In this document: positions 31,864 to 42,181 of the stretch, one piece after another
Numbering within the stretch: position 1 is the first letter of the stretch
Layout: every line of letters starts with the position of its first letter
NCBI RefSeq assembly: GCF_010587385.1
Contig: NZ_CP047475.1
Span: 496,001 to 560,000 of the forward strand
Reading direction: 5' to 3'
Origin: Vibrio astriarenae
GTDB lineage: Bacteria > Pseudomonadota > Gammaproteobacteria > Enterobacterales > Vibrionaceae
Length of the DNA stretch: 64,000 bases
Program-made: the position numbers and the translations under genes
Notes under the pieces: generated by a model
Database searches by the model: none
Told to the model about the DNA's origin: nothing
The model's input: the letters and a program-made list of their open reading frames with translations, nothing else

Positions 31864-33381
31864 ATGGAAACCGAGATAGAGCTGAAGTTTTTTGTTTCAT
31901 CTGATTTTTCCGATACTTTGCGAGCAAAACTCGATGAAACCAAAGTACTTCAGCATAGCTGTCGAGAACTGGGAAATACCTACTTCGATACTGCGGATAA
32001 CTGGCTACGTCGTCATGACATTGGCCTACGTATTCGCTGCTTTGACGGTGTGTTTGTGCAAACTGTCAAAACCTCAGGCCGCGTTGTTGCCGGTCTTCAC
32101 CAACGCCCTGAATTTAATGCAGAGCATACCTCGAATAAACCAGAGCTTACCCTTCACCCAGCGGATATCTGGCCGGAAGGGCGTACGGTAGAAGAGGTAC
32201 AGACGCAACTGATCCCAATTTTTTCAACCAACTTTACTCGTGAACAATGGCTCATCGGCATGCCTGATGGTAGCCAGATTGAAGTGGCCTTCGACCAAGG
32301 CTCAGTAGAGTCTGGTGACAAGCAAGAGCCGATATGTGAAGTGGAGCTGGAGTTAAAATCCGGTCAAACGGAAGCGCTATTTACATTGGCTCGCGCCTTC
32401 TCTGAAGAGGGAGGGATGCGATTGGGTAACATGAGCAAAGCGGCAAAAGGCTATCGCCTTGCTTATGGTCATGAAAGTGATGAGGTTGCGCCGCTGGCAC
32501 TCGTGAATACTCAGTCGAGTGATTCGGTGGAAACGTGTCTCGTCAATGCGCTTGAACACGCGCTATCTCACTGGCACTACCATGAACAGATCTACGTCGA
32601 GCGCCCTTCGCTTGAAGCGCTGCATGAAATTCGTCATGCCATTAGCTATATCCGCCAAATTTTTACGGTATACGGTGGTGTTGTGCCACGTCGCGCGAGT
32701 GCATTGCTGCGCCAAGAGCTAAAGTGGCTTGAGCAAGAGCTTGAGTGGTTAGATGACTATGATTGTCTTGAAGACCTACTTGAAGACAAAGGGCACGTAT
32801 TGCGTAAACTGGATGCGCGCAAGTTTATTGTTGAGGAGCTCAAGCAGGTTGAAGCGCAATTACCAGAGCGTGAAGAGTGTTTGATTTTGCTGTCATCAGC
32901 ACGTTATACCGGCTTGTTACTCGACCTTAGTCGTTGGATTCTCACTCGTGGCTGGCAGCCGTTTCTAGACGACAAAGCACGCGAGAAGATGAGTAGTAAT
33001 ATTGTTCACTTCTCTAAGAAACAGCTTGATCGCACTTGGGCTGAGCTTGTTGAAGCTTTTCCACCAGAGAAAGAGTTGTGTCGCCAAGAGTACATTGATC
33101 AGCAGTATCGTCTGATGCGTAATCTCTACACAGGTGTGAGCTTCGCTAATCTATACGATGTCGAAGATCGTAACCGCTTCCGCTTGCCTTGGGCAGATCT
33201 CATGCAAGGCATTGTTGATTTACAGATGCTTAAGCAGTTGGAAGTCTTTCTCGACAAGCTAGAGGGCGAAGAGTTAGATCAGCTTAAACGCTGGCTGCAG
33301 CGCCAAGAAACATCAATTTTACACGCCATGGAGCAGACGCGCCGTATCAGTGTGGATACTCAACCTTACTGGCGTGATTGA
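31864..33381 (+). CDS. ygiF: inorganic triphosphatase YgiF (CYTH plus CHAD domains)
   Basis: A 505-residue protein. The N-terminal CYTH tunnel-fold triphosphatase domain (about 1-205) has the ExExK motif at Glu4-Glu6-Lys8. The helical CHAD domain (about 215-500), rich in conserved His and Arg, begins near EALHEIRHAISYIRQIF and is thought to bind polyphosphate. It hydrolyses tripolyphosphate in E. coli. I chose the ATG at 31864, after AGGTGG. The chemotaxis receptor gene lies between it and glnE; in E. coli ygiF is directly upstream of glnE. Confidence 0.92.
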   Translation: METEIELKFFVSSDFSDTLRAKLDETKVLQHSCRELGNTYFDTADNWLRRHDIGLRIRCFDGVFVQTVKTSGRVVAGLHQRPEFNAEHTSNKPELTLHPADIWPEGRTVEEVQTQLIPIFSTNFTREQWLIGMPDGSQIEVAFDQGSVESGDKQEPICEVELELKSGQTEALFTLARAFSEEGGMRLGNMSKAAKGYRLAYGHESDEVAPLALVNTQSSDSVETCLVNALEHALSHWHYHEQIYVERPSLEALHEIRHAISYIRQIFTVYGGVVPRRASALLRQELKWLEQELEWLDDYDCLEDLLEDKGHVLRKLDARKFIVEELKQVEAQLPEREECLILLSSARYTGLLLDLSRWILTRGWQPFLDDKAREKMSSNIVHFSKKQLDRTWAELVEAFPPEKELCRQEYIDQQYRLMRNLYTGVSFANLYDVEDRNRFRLPWADLMQGIVDLQMLKQLEVFLDKLEGEELDQLKRWLQRQETSILHAMEQTRRISVDTQPYWRD

Positions 33382-33431
33382 CCTCTAAGCTTGCTGTGAA
33401 ATAGACGGTAAGATTTTCAACTCGATGTGAC

Positions 33432-33467
33432 AAACGGGACTTCAGTACGAAGTCCCGTTTATTTTTT
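33432..33467 (+). terminator. Rho-independent terminator of ygiF
   Basis: The perfect 12-base stem AAACGGGACTTC / GAAGTCCCGTTT with loop AGTAC is followed by ATTTTTT. A very strong hairpin. Confidence 0.92.
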
Positions 33468-33644
33468 GACGCCGAGTAAATGGCACTTGATGTCTTTGTT
33501 CACAGAATCGAGAACCCCTACTCATTTGGGGTAATATGTGGCGTTGAATTTGATATGCTGTGATTAATTAAACAGCGCAAATTAAGTCAGACACGAGCAG
33601 TCTTTACTGACGTCTCCCCCAATGTTCAGTCGACCAAATAGTAT

Positions 33645-33671
33645 TAAAGTTCTGTACAAATTTTCCGCTAA
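33645..33671 (+). promoter_or_regulatory. sigma28 (FliA) promoter of the chemotaxis receptor gene
   Basis: TAAAGTTC at 33645-33652, an 11-base spacer, and TCCGCTAA at 33664-33671. This matches the established flagellar sigma28 consensus TAAAGTTT-N11-GCCGATAA at 7 of 8 and 6 of 8 positions with exact spacing, 73 bases before the ATG. Within the 362-base gap between ygiF and this gene I otherwise see only the ygiF terminator. Confidence 0.78.
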
Positions 33672-33743
33672 CCCCAATAACGATCACCGATAGATTAGCC
33701 GCTTATCGTGGTACATACGCGAAGTGCTTTGTGGAGTAGTGCA

Positions 33744-35000
33744 ATGAATAAACTTAGTTTTAAACCTTGGGAAAAGCTCATTACCGATGTGCGTCTTGTG
33801 CCAAAAATGATCATGTTGATGGTGTTCAGTACCGTACTGATTGTGGCAAAACAGTTGTGGGACGCGAGCACTTTTTACCAAGCTCTGCTTTTAGCAACCC
33901 AAGATGCCAATATAGCTCAACAGCACTACGACCAATACTTAGTGCAGGTGGTGTGGCAGACAGGCGCGATGATCGTCATTTTTATCTCGTTACTGCTGTT
34001 TGCTGCGCGCATTATGTTGCGTCAGACCAGTTACTTGAGTGAGTCGATTCAGATGATGGCAAATAAAGACCTGTCACAGAAAATCGATATGGAGTGTAAA
34101 GACGAATATGGTGATGTTGCTCGTGAATTAGAGACGACGCGCTATCATCTACAAGATGTCATCAAAACGCAAATGTCAGCCTCACAAGAGCTGATCACGC
34201 TAACGGAAGTGATGACGCTGAGTATGGCGGAAACGAAAGAGTCGGCTCAAGAAGAGTTTAATGAGATTGATCAACTTGCCACTGCCATGAGTGAGATGAG
34301 TTCAACAGTACAAACGGTCGCTGATCATGCTCAAACCGCTTCATCACTGACGGAGAGTGCGTCCGGTCAAGCCAAACGAGGCCAAGAGTTTGTTGGTGGC
34401 ACGATTTCTAAGATCAGCGAACTGTCTAATGACATTGCCCAATCAGCTGGCGCAGTAAACAAAGTAGAAGAGCGTGTCGCTGCTATTAGCAGCGTGGTTG
34501 GCACAATCCAAGGTATTTCTGAGCAAACCAACCTGCTTGCACTGAATGCAGCCATCGAAGCGGCTCGAGCCGGAGAGGCGGGGCGTGGTTTTGCTGTCGT
34601 TGCTGATGAAGTTCGTAACCTGGCACAGAGCACCCAAAAAGCGACGATCGAAATTCAAGACATGATCACCCAGTTGCAAGACAGCGCAAATAGCGCCGTT
34701 GAGCTAATGGAGAAGAGTGTGGTTGAGGCGGCAGAGAGTGTTGATCTGGTGACAAGTGCGGGTACAGAGCTGGATGGCATTGTGACTCAAGTCAGTGAAA
34801 TCAATGATATGAACTTCCAAATTGCCACCGCTGCAGGTCAGCAAAGCGGTGTGGCAGAAGAGATGAATCACAACCTAACCAATGTACGTGAGTTAGTAGA
34901 AGCGTCGGTGAATGTCATGGGCGAACTGCTAGAGACATCCGAGATGATGCAGAGCAATGCCAGCGAACTCGATGGCAAGATTGCTTGTTTTAAAGTGTAA
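33744..35000 (+). CDS. methyl-accepting chemotaxis protein with a minimal periplasmic loop
   Basis: A 418-residue receptor. Two transmembrane helices (about 20-37 and 72-92) enclose a loop of only about 33 residues, too small for a normal ligand-binding domain. A HAMP-like stretch (about 93-145) follows, then the long coiled-coil signalling domain whose tip EQTNLLALNAAIEAARAGEA (about 260-280) is conserved. There is no C-terminal NWETF-type tail. GGAG precedes the ATG. A sigma28 promoter upstream places it in the flagellar regulon. The stimulus is unknown; it may sense through the membrane or through partners. Confidence 0.93.
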   Translation: MNKLSFKPWEKLITDVRLVPKMIMLMVFSTVLIVAKQLWDASTFYQALLLATQDANIAQQHYDQYLVQVVWQTGAMIVIFISLLLFAARIMLRQTSYLSESIQMMANKDLSQKIDMECKDEYGDVARELETTRYHLQDVIKTQMSASQELITLTEVMTLSMAETKESAQEEFNEIDQLATAMSEMSSTVQTVADHAQTASSLTESASGQAKRGQEFVGGTISKISELSNDIAQSAGAVNKVEERVAAISSVVGTIQGISEQTNLLALNAAIEAARAGEAGRGFAVVADEVRNLAQSTQKATIEIQDMITQLQDSANSAVELMEKSVVEAAESVDLVTSAGTELDGIVTQVSEINDMNFQIATAAGQQSGVAEEMNHNLTNVRELVEASVNVMGELLETSEMMQSNASELDGKIACFKV

Positions 35001-35018
35001 TTGTTGAATCTATCGTTT

Positions 35019-35046
35019 AGCCCACCAATTTGGTGGGCTTTTTTAT
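35019..35046 (+). terminator. Rho-independent terminator after the chemotaxis receptor gene
   Basis: The stem AGCCCACC / GGTGGGCT (8 pairs, loop AATTT) is followed by a T run. Confidence 0.9.
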
Positions 35047-35112
35047 TGCTCAAGTTCCTGATTACGTTAAGCTATGAGTAATCCTCCCTCTTTCTGGTCA
35101 CAAGGAACGATC

Positions 35113-37980
35113 ATGACGCTGCCAGCAACACCTCAGCTCCCTACGGTTTTACATTCCCATGCGCAAAGTGCACTAGAAGCACTGCTTGATAAAGGTTGGT
35201 ATCAGTCATGGTCTCAACCAATGCGAGCGCAGCTTGAGTATGTTGCCGGACTCAGTCAGTTTATTGTCGATGCATTGATTCGAGATGACGCACTTGGGGA
35301 GCAGTTACCAAGCATGTTGGAGAGTGAAGATAGAGCCTCTCATTATCGTTCAGAACTGGCTGAGCGCTTACTTGGTTGTGCCGATGAAATGGCAGGGCAC
35401 CGAGTGCTACGTCAGTTTAGAAATCGCGAGATGGTGTGTATTGCTTGGCGCGATTTTACTCAAAGCTGGAGTTTGGAACAGAGCTTACAACACCTATCTT
35501 TGCTCGCTGAGGCGATGATTTTCGAAACCTACCGATGGCAGTACGAAGTTTGCTGCTCTGAGTGGGGAACACCAACCAATGCTCAAGGTGAAGCTCAGCC
35601 GATGTTGATCATTGGTATGGGTAAACTTGGAGGCGGTGAACTCAACTTCTCCTCTGATATTGACCTTATCTTTACTTACCCTGAAAACGGGGAGACGCAA
35701 GGGGCAAGGCGCTCTATTGCTAATGCACAGTTCTTTACTCGCCTTGGGCAGCGAATTATCAAGGCGCTTGATCAGCAAACCTTTGATGGTTTTTGTTACC
35801 GCGTAGATATGCGCTTACGGCCGTTTGGTGAGAGTGGTCCATTGGTCATGAGCTATGCGGCGTTAGAAGACTACTATCAAGAGCAAGGGCGTGACTGGGA
35901 GCGCTACGCGATGGTGAAAGCGCGTGTAATGGGGCGTGAGATGTACCCAGAATACCAAGAGTTACGCAAGATGCTGCGCCCGTTTGTGTTCCGTCGCTAT
36001 ATCGACTTTAGTGCGATTCAGTCTCTACGCCGAATGAAGTCGATGATCACCAGTGAAGTGCGTCGTCGTGGCCTTAGCAACAACATAAAGCTGGGTGCTG
36101 GCGGTATCCGTGAAGTGGAGTTTATCGCACAGGTTTTTCAGCTTATCCGTGGTGGCCGAGAGCCAGGCCTGCGTGGCAGGGGGTTACTCGAAACACTGGA
36201 TGCCATTGATGAGCTTACCCTGCTGCAGCCTGAAGAGGTGAATGGTCTGCGCCAAGCTTATTGTTATTTGCGTCGTTTAGAGAACTTGTTGCAAGCGATG
36301 GCAGACAAGCAAACTCAAACCTTACCTGATGGCGAGCTTGAGCAACAACAGCTGGCAACCGCAATGGGGCACGATAGTTGGCAACAGCTCCAGCACTATG
36401 TGACACAGCATATGGCCTGTGTGCACAGCGTGTTTGAAGCGCTCATCGGTGAGGAAGAAGAAGATGGTTGTGAAGATATCGCTAAGCACTTCCATGAGCT
36501 TTGGGATATGGCCGATCAGGATGATGTGATTGATCATATTTTGCTCGAAGACCTCAATATTGAACAACCAGAAGCACAGCGTACAGAAATTAGTCGCTTC
36601 AAACAGGATCTTGCTAAGAAAACCTTGGGCCCACGTGGGCGTGAGGTGCTAAATCGCTTAATGCCAAAACTGTTTGAGGCTATTTACCAGCACCCTGATG
36701 CACAATTTGGTCTGCCGCGCGTGCTGCACCTACTGCACAGCATTGTCACTCGAACCACCTATTTGGAACTGCTCGATGAGCACCCGGCTGCGCTAACACA
36801 ATTGGTACGCTTGTGTACTGCCAGTCCTATGATCTCGGAGCAATTGAGTCGCTACCCGATTCTGCTAGACGAGCTTATAGATCCGCAGCACCTTTACCAT
36901 CCAATCGAATTAGATGCCTATCGTAGCGAGCTTCGCGACTATCTCGCCCGTATTCCAGAAGATGATATGGAGCAGCAGATGGAAGCGCTGCGTCAGTTCA
37001 AACAGATCTGTATTCTCAAGATTGCTGCAGCAGACATTGCGGGTGTGCTACCTGTGATGAAGGTGAGTGATCACTTAACCTATCTTGCTGAGGCGATTGT
37101 TGAAGCTGTGGTGCATCAAGCTTGGCAGCAGATGGCGGAAAAATATGGCGAGCCTACGCATGTCAAAGATCGTGAAGGTAAAGGTTTTGCTGTGGTGGGC
37201 TATGGCAAAGTTGGGGGGTGGGAGTTAGGTTACAACTCAGACCTTGATATCGTATTTATGCACGATTGCCCAGTGAATGTTTATACCGACGGTAAGAAAG
37301 AGATCGATGGTCGACAGTTTTACTTGCGACTGGCACAGCGCATTATTCATATTTTCTCGACGCGAACGGCATCGGGCATTCTTTATGAGGTCGATACACG
37401 CTTGCGTCCATCCGGTGTATCAGGCCTGTTAGTGAGTCCAACCGATGCCTTTGATGAATATCAGCGTCAAGATGCGTGGACTTGGGAGCATCAGGCTTTA
37501 GTACGCGCACGAATGATATACGGTGACGCGCCACTGCAACAAGTATTTGCTGCGACTCGCCAGAACATCTTGAGCCTGCCTCGTGACCCTTCGGAGCTTA
37601 AACAAGAGGTGGTAAATATGCGTATCAAGATGCGTGATCACCTTGGTGGCAAAAAAGCGGGCCGCTTTATGCTCAAACAAGATCAAGGTGGCATTACTGA
37701 TATTGAATTTTTGGCGCAGTACCTGGTCTTAAAAGAGAGTCACGATAGGCCTAAATTGACACGTTGGTCAGACAATGTGCGTATCTTTGAGTCGCTGATG
37801 GCGCAAGGTGTCATGGAAGAGGTGGATGCGATGGCGATCACTCAGGCGTACACCACCATGCGTGACCAAATTCATCACCGTAATCTGCTTAACCTTGATG
37901 CTGATGTTGCGGACGATCGCTACACCAACGAAAGACAGCAAGTTACTCGCCTTTGGAATCAATGGCTTGGTGAGCAGTAA
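35113..37980 (+). CDS. glnE: bifunctional glutamine synthetase adenylyltransferase/deadenylase GlnE
   Basis: A 955-residue enzyme that adds AMP to, and removes it from, glutamine synthetase under control of PII proteins. Two nucleotidyltransferase domains carry [20 protein letters not shown] (about 167-186) for deadenylation and [20 protein letters not shown] (about 697-716) for adenylylation. Helical PII-receiver domains fill the rest. I start at the ATG at 35113, with AAGGA six bases upstream. It is followed by hldE after 55 bases, the E. coli order. Confidence 0.97.
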   Translation: MTLPATPQLPTVLHSHAQSALEALLDKGWYQSWSQPMRAQLEYVAGLSQFIVDALIRDDALGEQLPSMLESEDRASHYRSELAERLLGCADEMAGHRVLRQFRNREMVCIAWRDFTQSWSLEQSLQHLSLLAEAMIFETYRWQYEVCCSEWGTPTNAQGEAQPMLIIGMGKLGGGELNFSSDIDLIFTYPENGETQGARRSIANAQFFTRLGQRIIKALDQQTFDGFCYRVDMRLRPFGESGPLVMSYAALEDYYQEQGRDWERYAMVKARVMGREMYPEYQELRKMLRPFVFRRYIDFSAIQSLRRMKSMITSEVRRRGLSNNIKLGAGGIREVEFIAQVFQLIRGGREPGLRGRGLLETLDAIDELTLLQPEEVNGLRQAYCYLRRLENLLQAMADKQTQTLPDGELEQQQLATAMGHDSWQQLQHYVTQHMACVHSVFEALIGEEEEDGCEDIAKHFHELWDMADQDDVIDHILLEDLNIEQPEAQRTEISRFKQDLAKKTLGPRGREVLNRLMPKLFEAIYQHPDAQFGLPRVLHLLHSIVTRTTYLELLDEHPAALTQLVRLCTASPMISEQLSRYPILLDELIDPQHLYHPIELDAYRSELRDYLARIPEDDMEQQMEALRQFKQICILKIAAADIAGVLPVMKVSDHLTYLAEAIVEAVVHQAWQQMAEKYGEPTHVKDREGKGFAVVGYGKVGGWELGYNSDLDIVFMHDCPVNVYTDGKKEIDGRQFYLRLAQRIIHIFSTRTASGILYEVDTRLRPSGVSGLLVSPTDAFDEYQRQDAWTWEHQALVRARMIYGDAPLQQVFAATRQNILSLPRDPSELKQEVVNMRIKMRDHLGGKKAGRFMLKQDQGGITDIEFLAQYLVLKESHDRPKLTRWSDNVRIFESLMAQGVMEEVDAMAITQAYTTMRDQIHHRNLLNLDADVADDRYTNERQQVTRLWNQWLGEQ

Positions 37981-38035
37981 ATTAACTGAATTATCTGTGG
38001 TACAATCCGCGCGTTAAAAGAATTGGAGAAGAACA

Positions 38036-39466
38036 ATGAAACCCATCCTACCTAACTATGGTGACGCTGGCGTCCTGATTATCGGTGACGTGATGTTAGA
38101 CCGTTACTGGTATGGGCCAACTGGACGTATTTCACCTGAAGCGCCAGTACCTGTAGTGAAAGTAGAGAACAACGAGGAGCGCCCTGGTGGTGCGGCAAAC
38201 GTTGCGATGAATATAGCTTCATTGGGTGGCCACGCGCACATTGTTGGCCTAACAGGCATTGATGAGCCTGCTAAGGTACTGAACGAAACACTCGCTTCAT
38301 TGAACGTGACGTGTGACTTTGTGGCACTGCCAAACTACCCAACCATTACTAAGCTGCGCGTTCTTAGCCGAGGTCAGCAGTTAATTCGCCTTGATTTTGA
38401 AGACAAGTTTGAAGGCACTGACGCGGCGCTGATCACAAGCCGTCTTGAGCAGAACCTTGATAAAGTCTCAGCGGTGGTGCTATCTGATTATGCGAAAGGT
38501 GCCCTAGAGCACGCACAAGCGCTGATTCAGATTGCTCGCAAGGCGAACAAGCCGGTGTTTATTGACCCGAAAGGCGCAGATTTCGAGCGCTATCGCGGTG
38601 CGACTTTGCTGACACCAAATATGGCAGAGTTTGAATTAGTCGTTGGGAAAGTGAAGGATGAGCAAGACTTGGTTGAAAAAGGTCATGCGCTGATTGAAGA
38701 GTTTGAATTTGAAGCGCTACTCGTGACACGTAGTGAGCACGGTATGACGCTACTTCGTCGCGGCCAAGCGCCTTTTCACCTGCCAACGCAAGCTAAAGAG
38801 GTTTACGATGTAACAGGTGCTGGTGACACGGTAATCTCTGTACTGGCGGCTTCTTACGCAGCCGGTAAGTCATTTGAAGAATCTTGTGCGCTGGCGAATG
38901 CTGCTGCAGGTGTGGTGGTTGGTAAGCTTGGAACATCAACGCTCTCTGAAGTTGAGTTGGCAGAAGCGGTACATGGCAGCCAAGATACCGATTACGGCGT
39001 GATTGGTGAGTCAGCACTGATTGCAGCAGTGAAAAAAGCACAGGCAAAAGGTGAGACGGTTGTCATGACCAATGGCTGCTTCGACATCTTGCATGCGGGT
39101 CACGTATCCTACCTCAACCATGCTGCGACTTTGGGTGATCGTTTGATCGTCGCGGTCAATACGGATGAATCTGTGAAGCGCCTAAAAGGCCCAGGTCGTC
39201 CGGTAAACCCAACTGATCGCCGCATGGCGGTACTGGCGGGTCTTGGTGCGGTTGATTGGGTGGTCCCTTTTGCTGAAGACACCCCACAACGTTTGATCTC
39301 TGAAGTGCTGCCTGATCTGCTGGTTAAAGGTGGTGATTACAAACCAGAAGAGATCGCGGGTGGTAAAGAGGTGATAGCTAACGGCGGTGCAGTGAAAGTG
39401 CTGAACTTTGAAGATGGTTGCTCAACCACAGAAATCATCGATGCCATCAAAGGTGGTAAAGGGTAA
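38036..39466 (+). CDS. hldE: bifunctional heptose 7-phosphate kinase / heptose 1-phosphate adenylyltransferase HldE
   Basis: A 476-residue two-domain enzyme that makes ADP-D-glycero-manno-heptose for the lipopolysaccharide core. The N-terminal PfkB-type kinase (about 1-320) shows [16 protein letters not shown] and [11 protein letters not shown]. The C-terminal nucleotidyltransferase starts near residue 345 with [16 protein letters not shown]. Both catalytic halves are intact and fused as usual. TTGGAG precedes the ATG, and a bidirectional terminator follows. Confidence 0.97.
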   Translation: MKPILPNYGDAGVLIIGDVMLDRYWYGPTGRISPEAPVPVVKVENNEERPGGAANVAMNIASLGGHAHIVGLTGIDEPAKVLNETLASLNVTCDFVALPNYPTITKLRVLSRGQQLIRLDFEDKFEGTDAALITSRLEQNLDKVSAVVLSDYAKGALEHAQALIQIARKANKPVFIDPKGADFERYRGATLLTPNMAEFELVVGKVKDEQDLVEKGHALIEEFEFEALLVTRSEHGMTLLRRGQAPFHLPTQAKEVYDVTGAGDTVISVLAASYAAGKSFEESCALANAAAGVVVGKLGTSTLSEVELAEAVHGSQDTDYGVIGESALIAAVKKAQAKGETVVMTNGCFDILHAGHVSYLNHAATLGDRLIVAVNTDESVKRLKGPGRPVNPTDRRMAVLAGLGAVDWVVPFAEDTPQRLISEVLPDLLVKGGDYKPEEIAGGKEVIANGGAVKVLNFEDGCSTTEIIDAIKGGKG

Positions 39467-39486
39467 TTTCACTTTACTGCAGTTGT

Positions 39487-39514
39487 AAAAAAAGCCGCTA
39501 TTGCGGCTTTTTTT
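39487..39514. terminator. bidirectional terminator between hldE and tolC
   Basis: The stem AAAAAAAGCCGC / GCGGCTTTTTTT with loop TATT ends transcription from both convergent genes. Confidence 0.9.
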
Positions 39515-39532
39515 GTGTCTCGAGAATCTCGA

Positions 39533-40837
39533 TTAGCTCGCTGGCTTTAGGCCTGCGTTGACATCAAGGATGTCTTGCTCACTCAGTGTACCCACAGCTT
39601 GACGAAGCTGAAGCTCACTTAGAATGTAGTTGTAACGTGCATCAGACAGGTTACGGTTTGCATCGTACAGGCGGCGAGTTGAGTCTAGTACGTCAACAAT
39701 CGTACGTGTACCCACATCGAAACCCGCTTCAGTAGCTTCAAGAGCGGACTGCGCAGAAATCACCGACTGCTCGTAAGCGCGCAGTGCGCCAATCGATGCC
39801 GTAATGTTGTTGTTGAAAGCACGTACGTCTTTAACAACGCTACGGTAAGTCGCTTCCAAGTCTTGGCTCGCAGCTACGTATGCGTATTCGGCTTGCTTTG
39901 ATTGCGAAGTGATGTTGCCACCGGTGTATAGAGGAACAACTAAGTTCACACCGATATTGAAGTCGTTGTATGGGTTTAAAGCACTGTTCGCCTCGGAGTC
40001 ATCGCCGTAGTTATAGCCTGCATCTAATGAAATAGATGGTAGGTGGCCAGAGTTCGCTAGCGAGATATTATCACGAGCTACGTCTTGAGAAATACGCGAA
40101 GCTAATAGGCTCAGGTTCTTCTCTTCTGCTTGTTGCAGCAGAACGTTGATAGAATCGGCAGATTTGCTTGCAGAGAAACGGCCAGTGTCTAGAACGCTTA
40201 GATTAGCGTGCTCTTGACCGGTAATCTCACGGAGTGCTTCATAGCTGTTGACGAGGTTATTTTCCGCCAATACTTCATCCGCAAGAACGGCGTCGAACTG
40301 CGCCTGTGCATCGTGCACGTCAGTGATTGCAGATAGACCCACCTCAAAACGTTGTTTGGTTTGCTCTAGCTGACGACCAACCGCCGCTTTTTCTGCCTGA
40401 ACAAACACGAGGTTATCTTGAGCACGTAGCACTTCAAAGTAGGCTTGAGAAACACGTAGGATAAGTGCTTGCTGGTTTGCTGCATAGATAGAGTCTTGCG
40501 CGCGTGCGTTCTTTTCTGCGATATCCAGTGTAATCCAGCTTGAACGATTGTATAGCTCTTGTGATAGACCAACACCGGCAGTTAGTGCTTGTGAGTCTCG
40601 TTGACTAACATCGCTAGAATTAATGTTATAACCTGCAGTTAGATTGATTTGTGGCAATAGAGTAGCTCGGCTTGAAGTAATAGCTTCAAAAGCAGCGTCA
40701 CGTGTTGCCGCAGAGCTTAGTAGCGTCGGATCGTTGTCCTTCGCTAGATTATAAATTTCAACTAGGTCGTCAGCAGATGCTGAGAAGCTTAGCGAACCAA
40801 TTGCTGCACTAATAAAAAGTGGAAGCAGTTTCTTCAT
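39533..40837 (-). CDS. tolC: outer-membrane channel TolC
   Basis: A 434-residue outer-membrane efflux protein made of two OEP repeats, preceded by a signal peptide (MKKLLPLFISAAIGSLSFSASA). Repeat landmarks: DLVEIYNLAKDNDPTL, YNRSSWITLDIAEKNARAQ and, in the second half, DAGYNYGDDSEANSALNPYND and VGTRTIVDVLDSTRRLYDA. It forms the exit duct for tripartite efflux pumps and type I secretion. I start at 40837, which gives a standard signal peptide. It is shorter than E. coli TolC, as Vibrio forms are. It is divergent from nudF across 285 bases. Confidence 0.96.
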   Translation of the reverse strand: MKKLLPLFISAAIGSLSFSASADDLVEIYNLAKDNDPTLLSSAATRDAAFEAITSSRATLLPQINLTAGYNINSSDVSQRDSQALTAGVGLSQELYNRSSWITLDIAEKNARAQDSIYAANQQALILRVSQAYFEVLRAQDNLVFVQAEKAAVGRQLEQTKQRFEVGLSAITDVHDAQAQFDAVLADEVLAENNLVNSYEALREITGQEHANLSVLDTGRFSASKSADSINVLLQQAEEKNLSLLASRISQDVARDNISLANSGHLPSISLDAGYNYGDDSEANSALNPYNDFNIGVNLVVPLYTGGNITSQSKQAEYAYVAASQDLEATYRSVVKDVRAFNNNITASIGALRAYEQSVISAQSALEATEAGFDVGTRTIVDVLDSTRRLYDANRNLSDARYNYILSELQLRQAVGTLSEQDILDVNAGLKPAS

Positions 40838-41021
40838 TGTTACTATTCCTGCCATAAAATGATTAGGGTACACACAAGATTCTAACTCAATTTTTGTCCA
40901 ATGCATTTAAAACTTTACACTTTTTTGCATTGAAGTAGCGAAAATCTGTTGCAAAAATAAACAAAATGATGGGGTTCTAAAACTAAATTTGTAACTTTTA
41001 TCAAACTAGTTGATGCATTTG

Positions 41022-41051
41022 TTGGTCAAATAGACTCTGGCTGCATACAAT
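41022..41051 (+). promoter_or_regulatory. possible sigma70 promoter of the nudF operon
   Basis: TTGGTC, an 18-base spacer, then TACAAT, about 70 bases before the nudF start, in the region divergent from tolC. The -10 is good and the -35 moderate. Confidence 0.4.
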
Positions 41052-41122
41052 GATGAGTCACACGCCAGTAATGAGAGACTGAGTGCGCAGCGGCATTTTT
41101 TGAGATTAAGGAAGAGATAAGT

Positions 41123-41731
41123 TTGGAATCATTCAGTACAAAAGATATCGAGATCATCGAAAAGAGTACGCTGTACTCGGGTTTTTTCTCTTTGGTCAAG
41201 TATCAGTTCAAACACCGACTATTTGAAGGTGGCTGGAGTGACGTCGTGGTGCGTGAGCTTATGGAGCGAGGCCATGCTGCAGCACTGTTACCTTATGATC
41301 CGGTTCGAGATGAAGTTGTTTTGATTGAACAGATCCGAGTCGGCGCTCTTGAGCATGAGTCACCTTGGCAGATTGAAATTGTTGCAGGCATTATTGAGCA
41401 GGACGAGCAAGCCGATGACGTGGTGGTTCGAGAAGCTCAAGAAGAAGCGGGTATTGCAGTGAACCAAGTCAAAAAGCTCGTGTCTTACTATCCCTCTGCA
41501 GGTGGTTGTTCCGAGAAGCTGGACGTGTTCATTGGACAAGTTGACGCAAGTACCGCTGAGGGTGTTCATGGGCTTGCGAGTGAGAGTGAAGACATTCGAG
41601 TGCGGGTTGTCTCTCGTTGCGAAGCCTATCAAATGGTCGAGAGTGGAATGATTGAGAACGGGGCAAGCATTATCGCTTTGCAATGGTTGCAGCTCAATCA
41701 TCAGCAGTTAAAGTTAGCATGGCAGTCGTAG
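41123..41731 (+). CDS. nudF: ADP-ribose pyrophosphatase NudF
   Basis: A 202-residue Nudix hydrolase that cleaves ADP-ribose to AMP and ribose 5-phosphate. The Nudix box is complete and spans GIIEQDEQADD to REAQEEAGI (G-x5-E-x7-RE-x2-EE-x-G). The start is a TTG at 41123 preceded by AAGGAAGAGA at good spacing; no ATG or GTG is nearby in frame. It begins the run nudF-yqiB-cpdA-yqiA-parE, the E. coli order. Confidence 0.95.
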   Translation: MESFSTKDIEIIEKSTLYSGFFSLVKYQFKHRLFEGGWSDVVVRELMERGHAAALLPYDPVRDEVVLIEQIRVGALEHESPWQIEIVAGIIEQDEQADDVVVREAQEEAGIAVNQVKKLVSYYPSAGGCSEKLDVFIGQVDASTAEGVHGLASESEDIRVRVVSRCEAYQMVESGMIENGASIIALQWLQLNHQQLKLAWQS

Positions 41732-41733
41732 CG

Positions 41734-42156
41734 ATGAATAAGCCGTATCATGTTGATTTAGCTGACTTGATGCGTGTCTATGAGATGAATTACGCTAAAT
41801 TGAATGCATTGTTGCCTCACCAGCCTCAAGTTGAGGACGTACGCTGCTATCAAGTGCAAGAGATGTCTTATCAACTTCGTGTGGTCGAAGTCACAAAGTA
41901 CACAACTTTAGTTGAGATTTGTCAGAGTGATGAGGTTCCGGTATTTCCATTGCCTTCAATGTCTGTCAGGCTATATCACGACGCTCGTGTTGCTGAAGTT
42001 TCCGCTTGTGAGCAACTATCACGTTTTCATGCCCGCTACGATTATCCGAATCCCAAAATGGCGCAGAAAGATGAGAAGGTTCAAATGAATCGTTTTCTCG
42101 GTGATTGGTTGACGTTTTGTTTAAAGCACGGCATCAGTCGTCGTCCATTGTTTTAA
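41734..42156 (+). CDS. yqiB: DUF1249 family protein YqiB
   Basis: A protein of about 140 residues of the DUF1249 family, found between nudF and cpdA in many gammaproteobacteria, with no established function. Conserved blocks are LMRVYEMNYAKLNALLP, VRLYHDARVAEV and QMNRFLGDWLTFCLKHGIS. Start choice is uncertain: ATGs at 41719 and 41734 are both possible and neither has a good ribosome-binding site. The upstream one would overlap nudF by 13 bases. Several conserved Tyr, Cys and Leu residues suggest a folded soluble protein. Confidence 0.85.
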   Translation: MNKPYHVDLADLMRVYEMNYAKLNALLPHQPQVEDVRCYQVQEMSYQLRVVEVTKYTTLVEICQSDEVPVFPLPSMSVRLYHDARVAEVSACEQLSRFHARYDYPNPKMAQKDEKVQMNRFLGDWLTFCLKHGISRRPLF

Positions 42157-42181
42157 TTAGAGTTCATTTAGGTTTCTGATT

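Noticed and set aside
33479..33500. TGGCAC motif as a sigma54 promoter for the chemoreceptor
   Set aside because: The required GC is absent at the -12 position; the sigma28 match further downstream is much better.
35031..35058. GGAACTT on the minus strand (35058-35052) as a sigmaE promoter
   Set aside because: No TC-type -10 sixteen bases downstream; it would read toward the end of the chemoreceptor gene.
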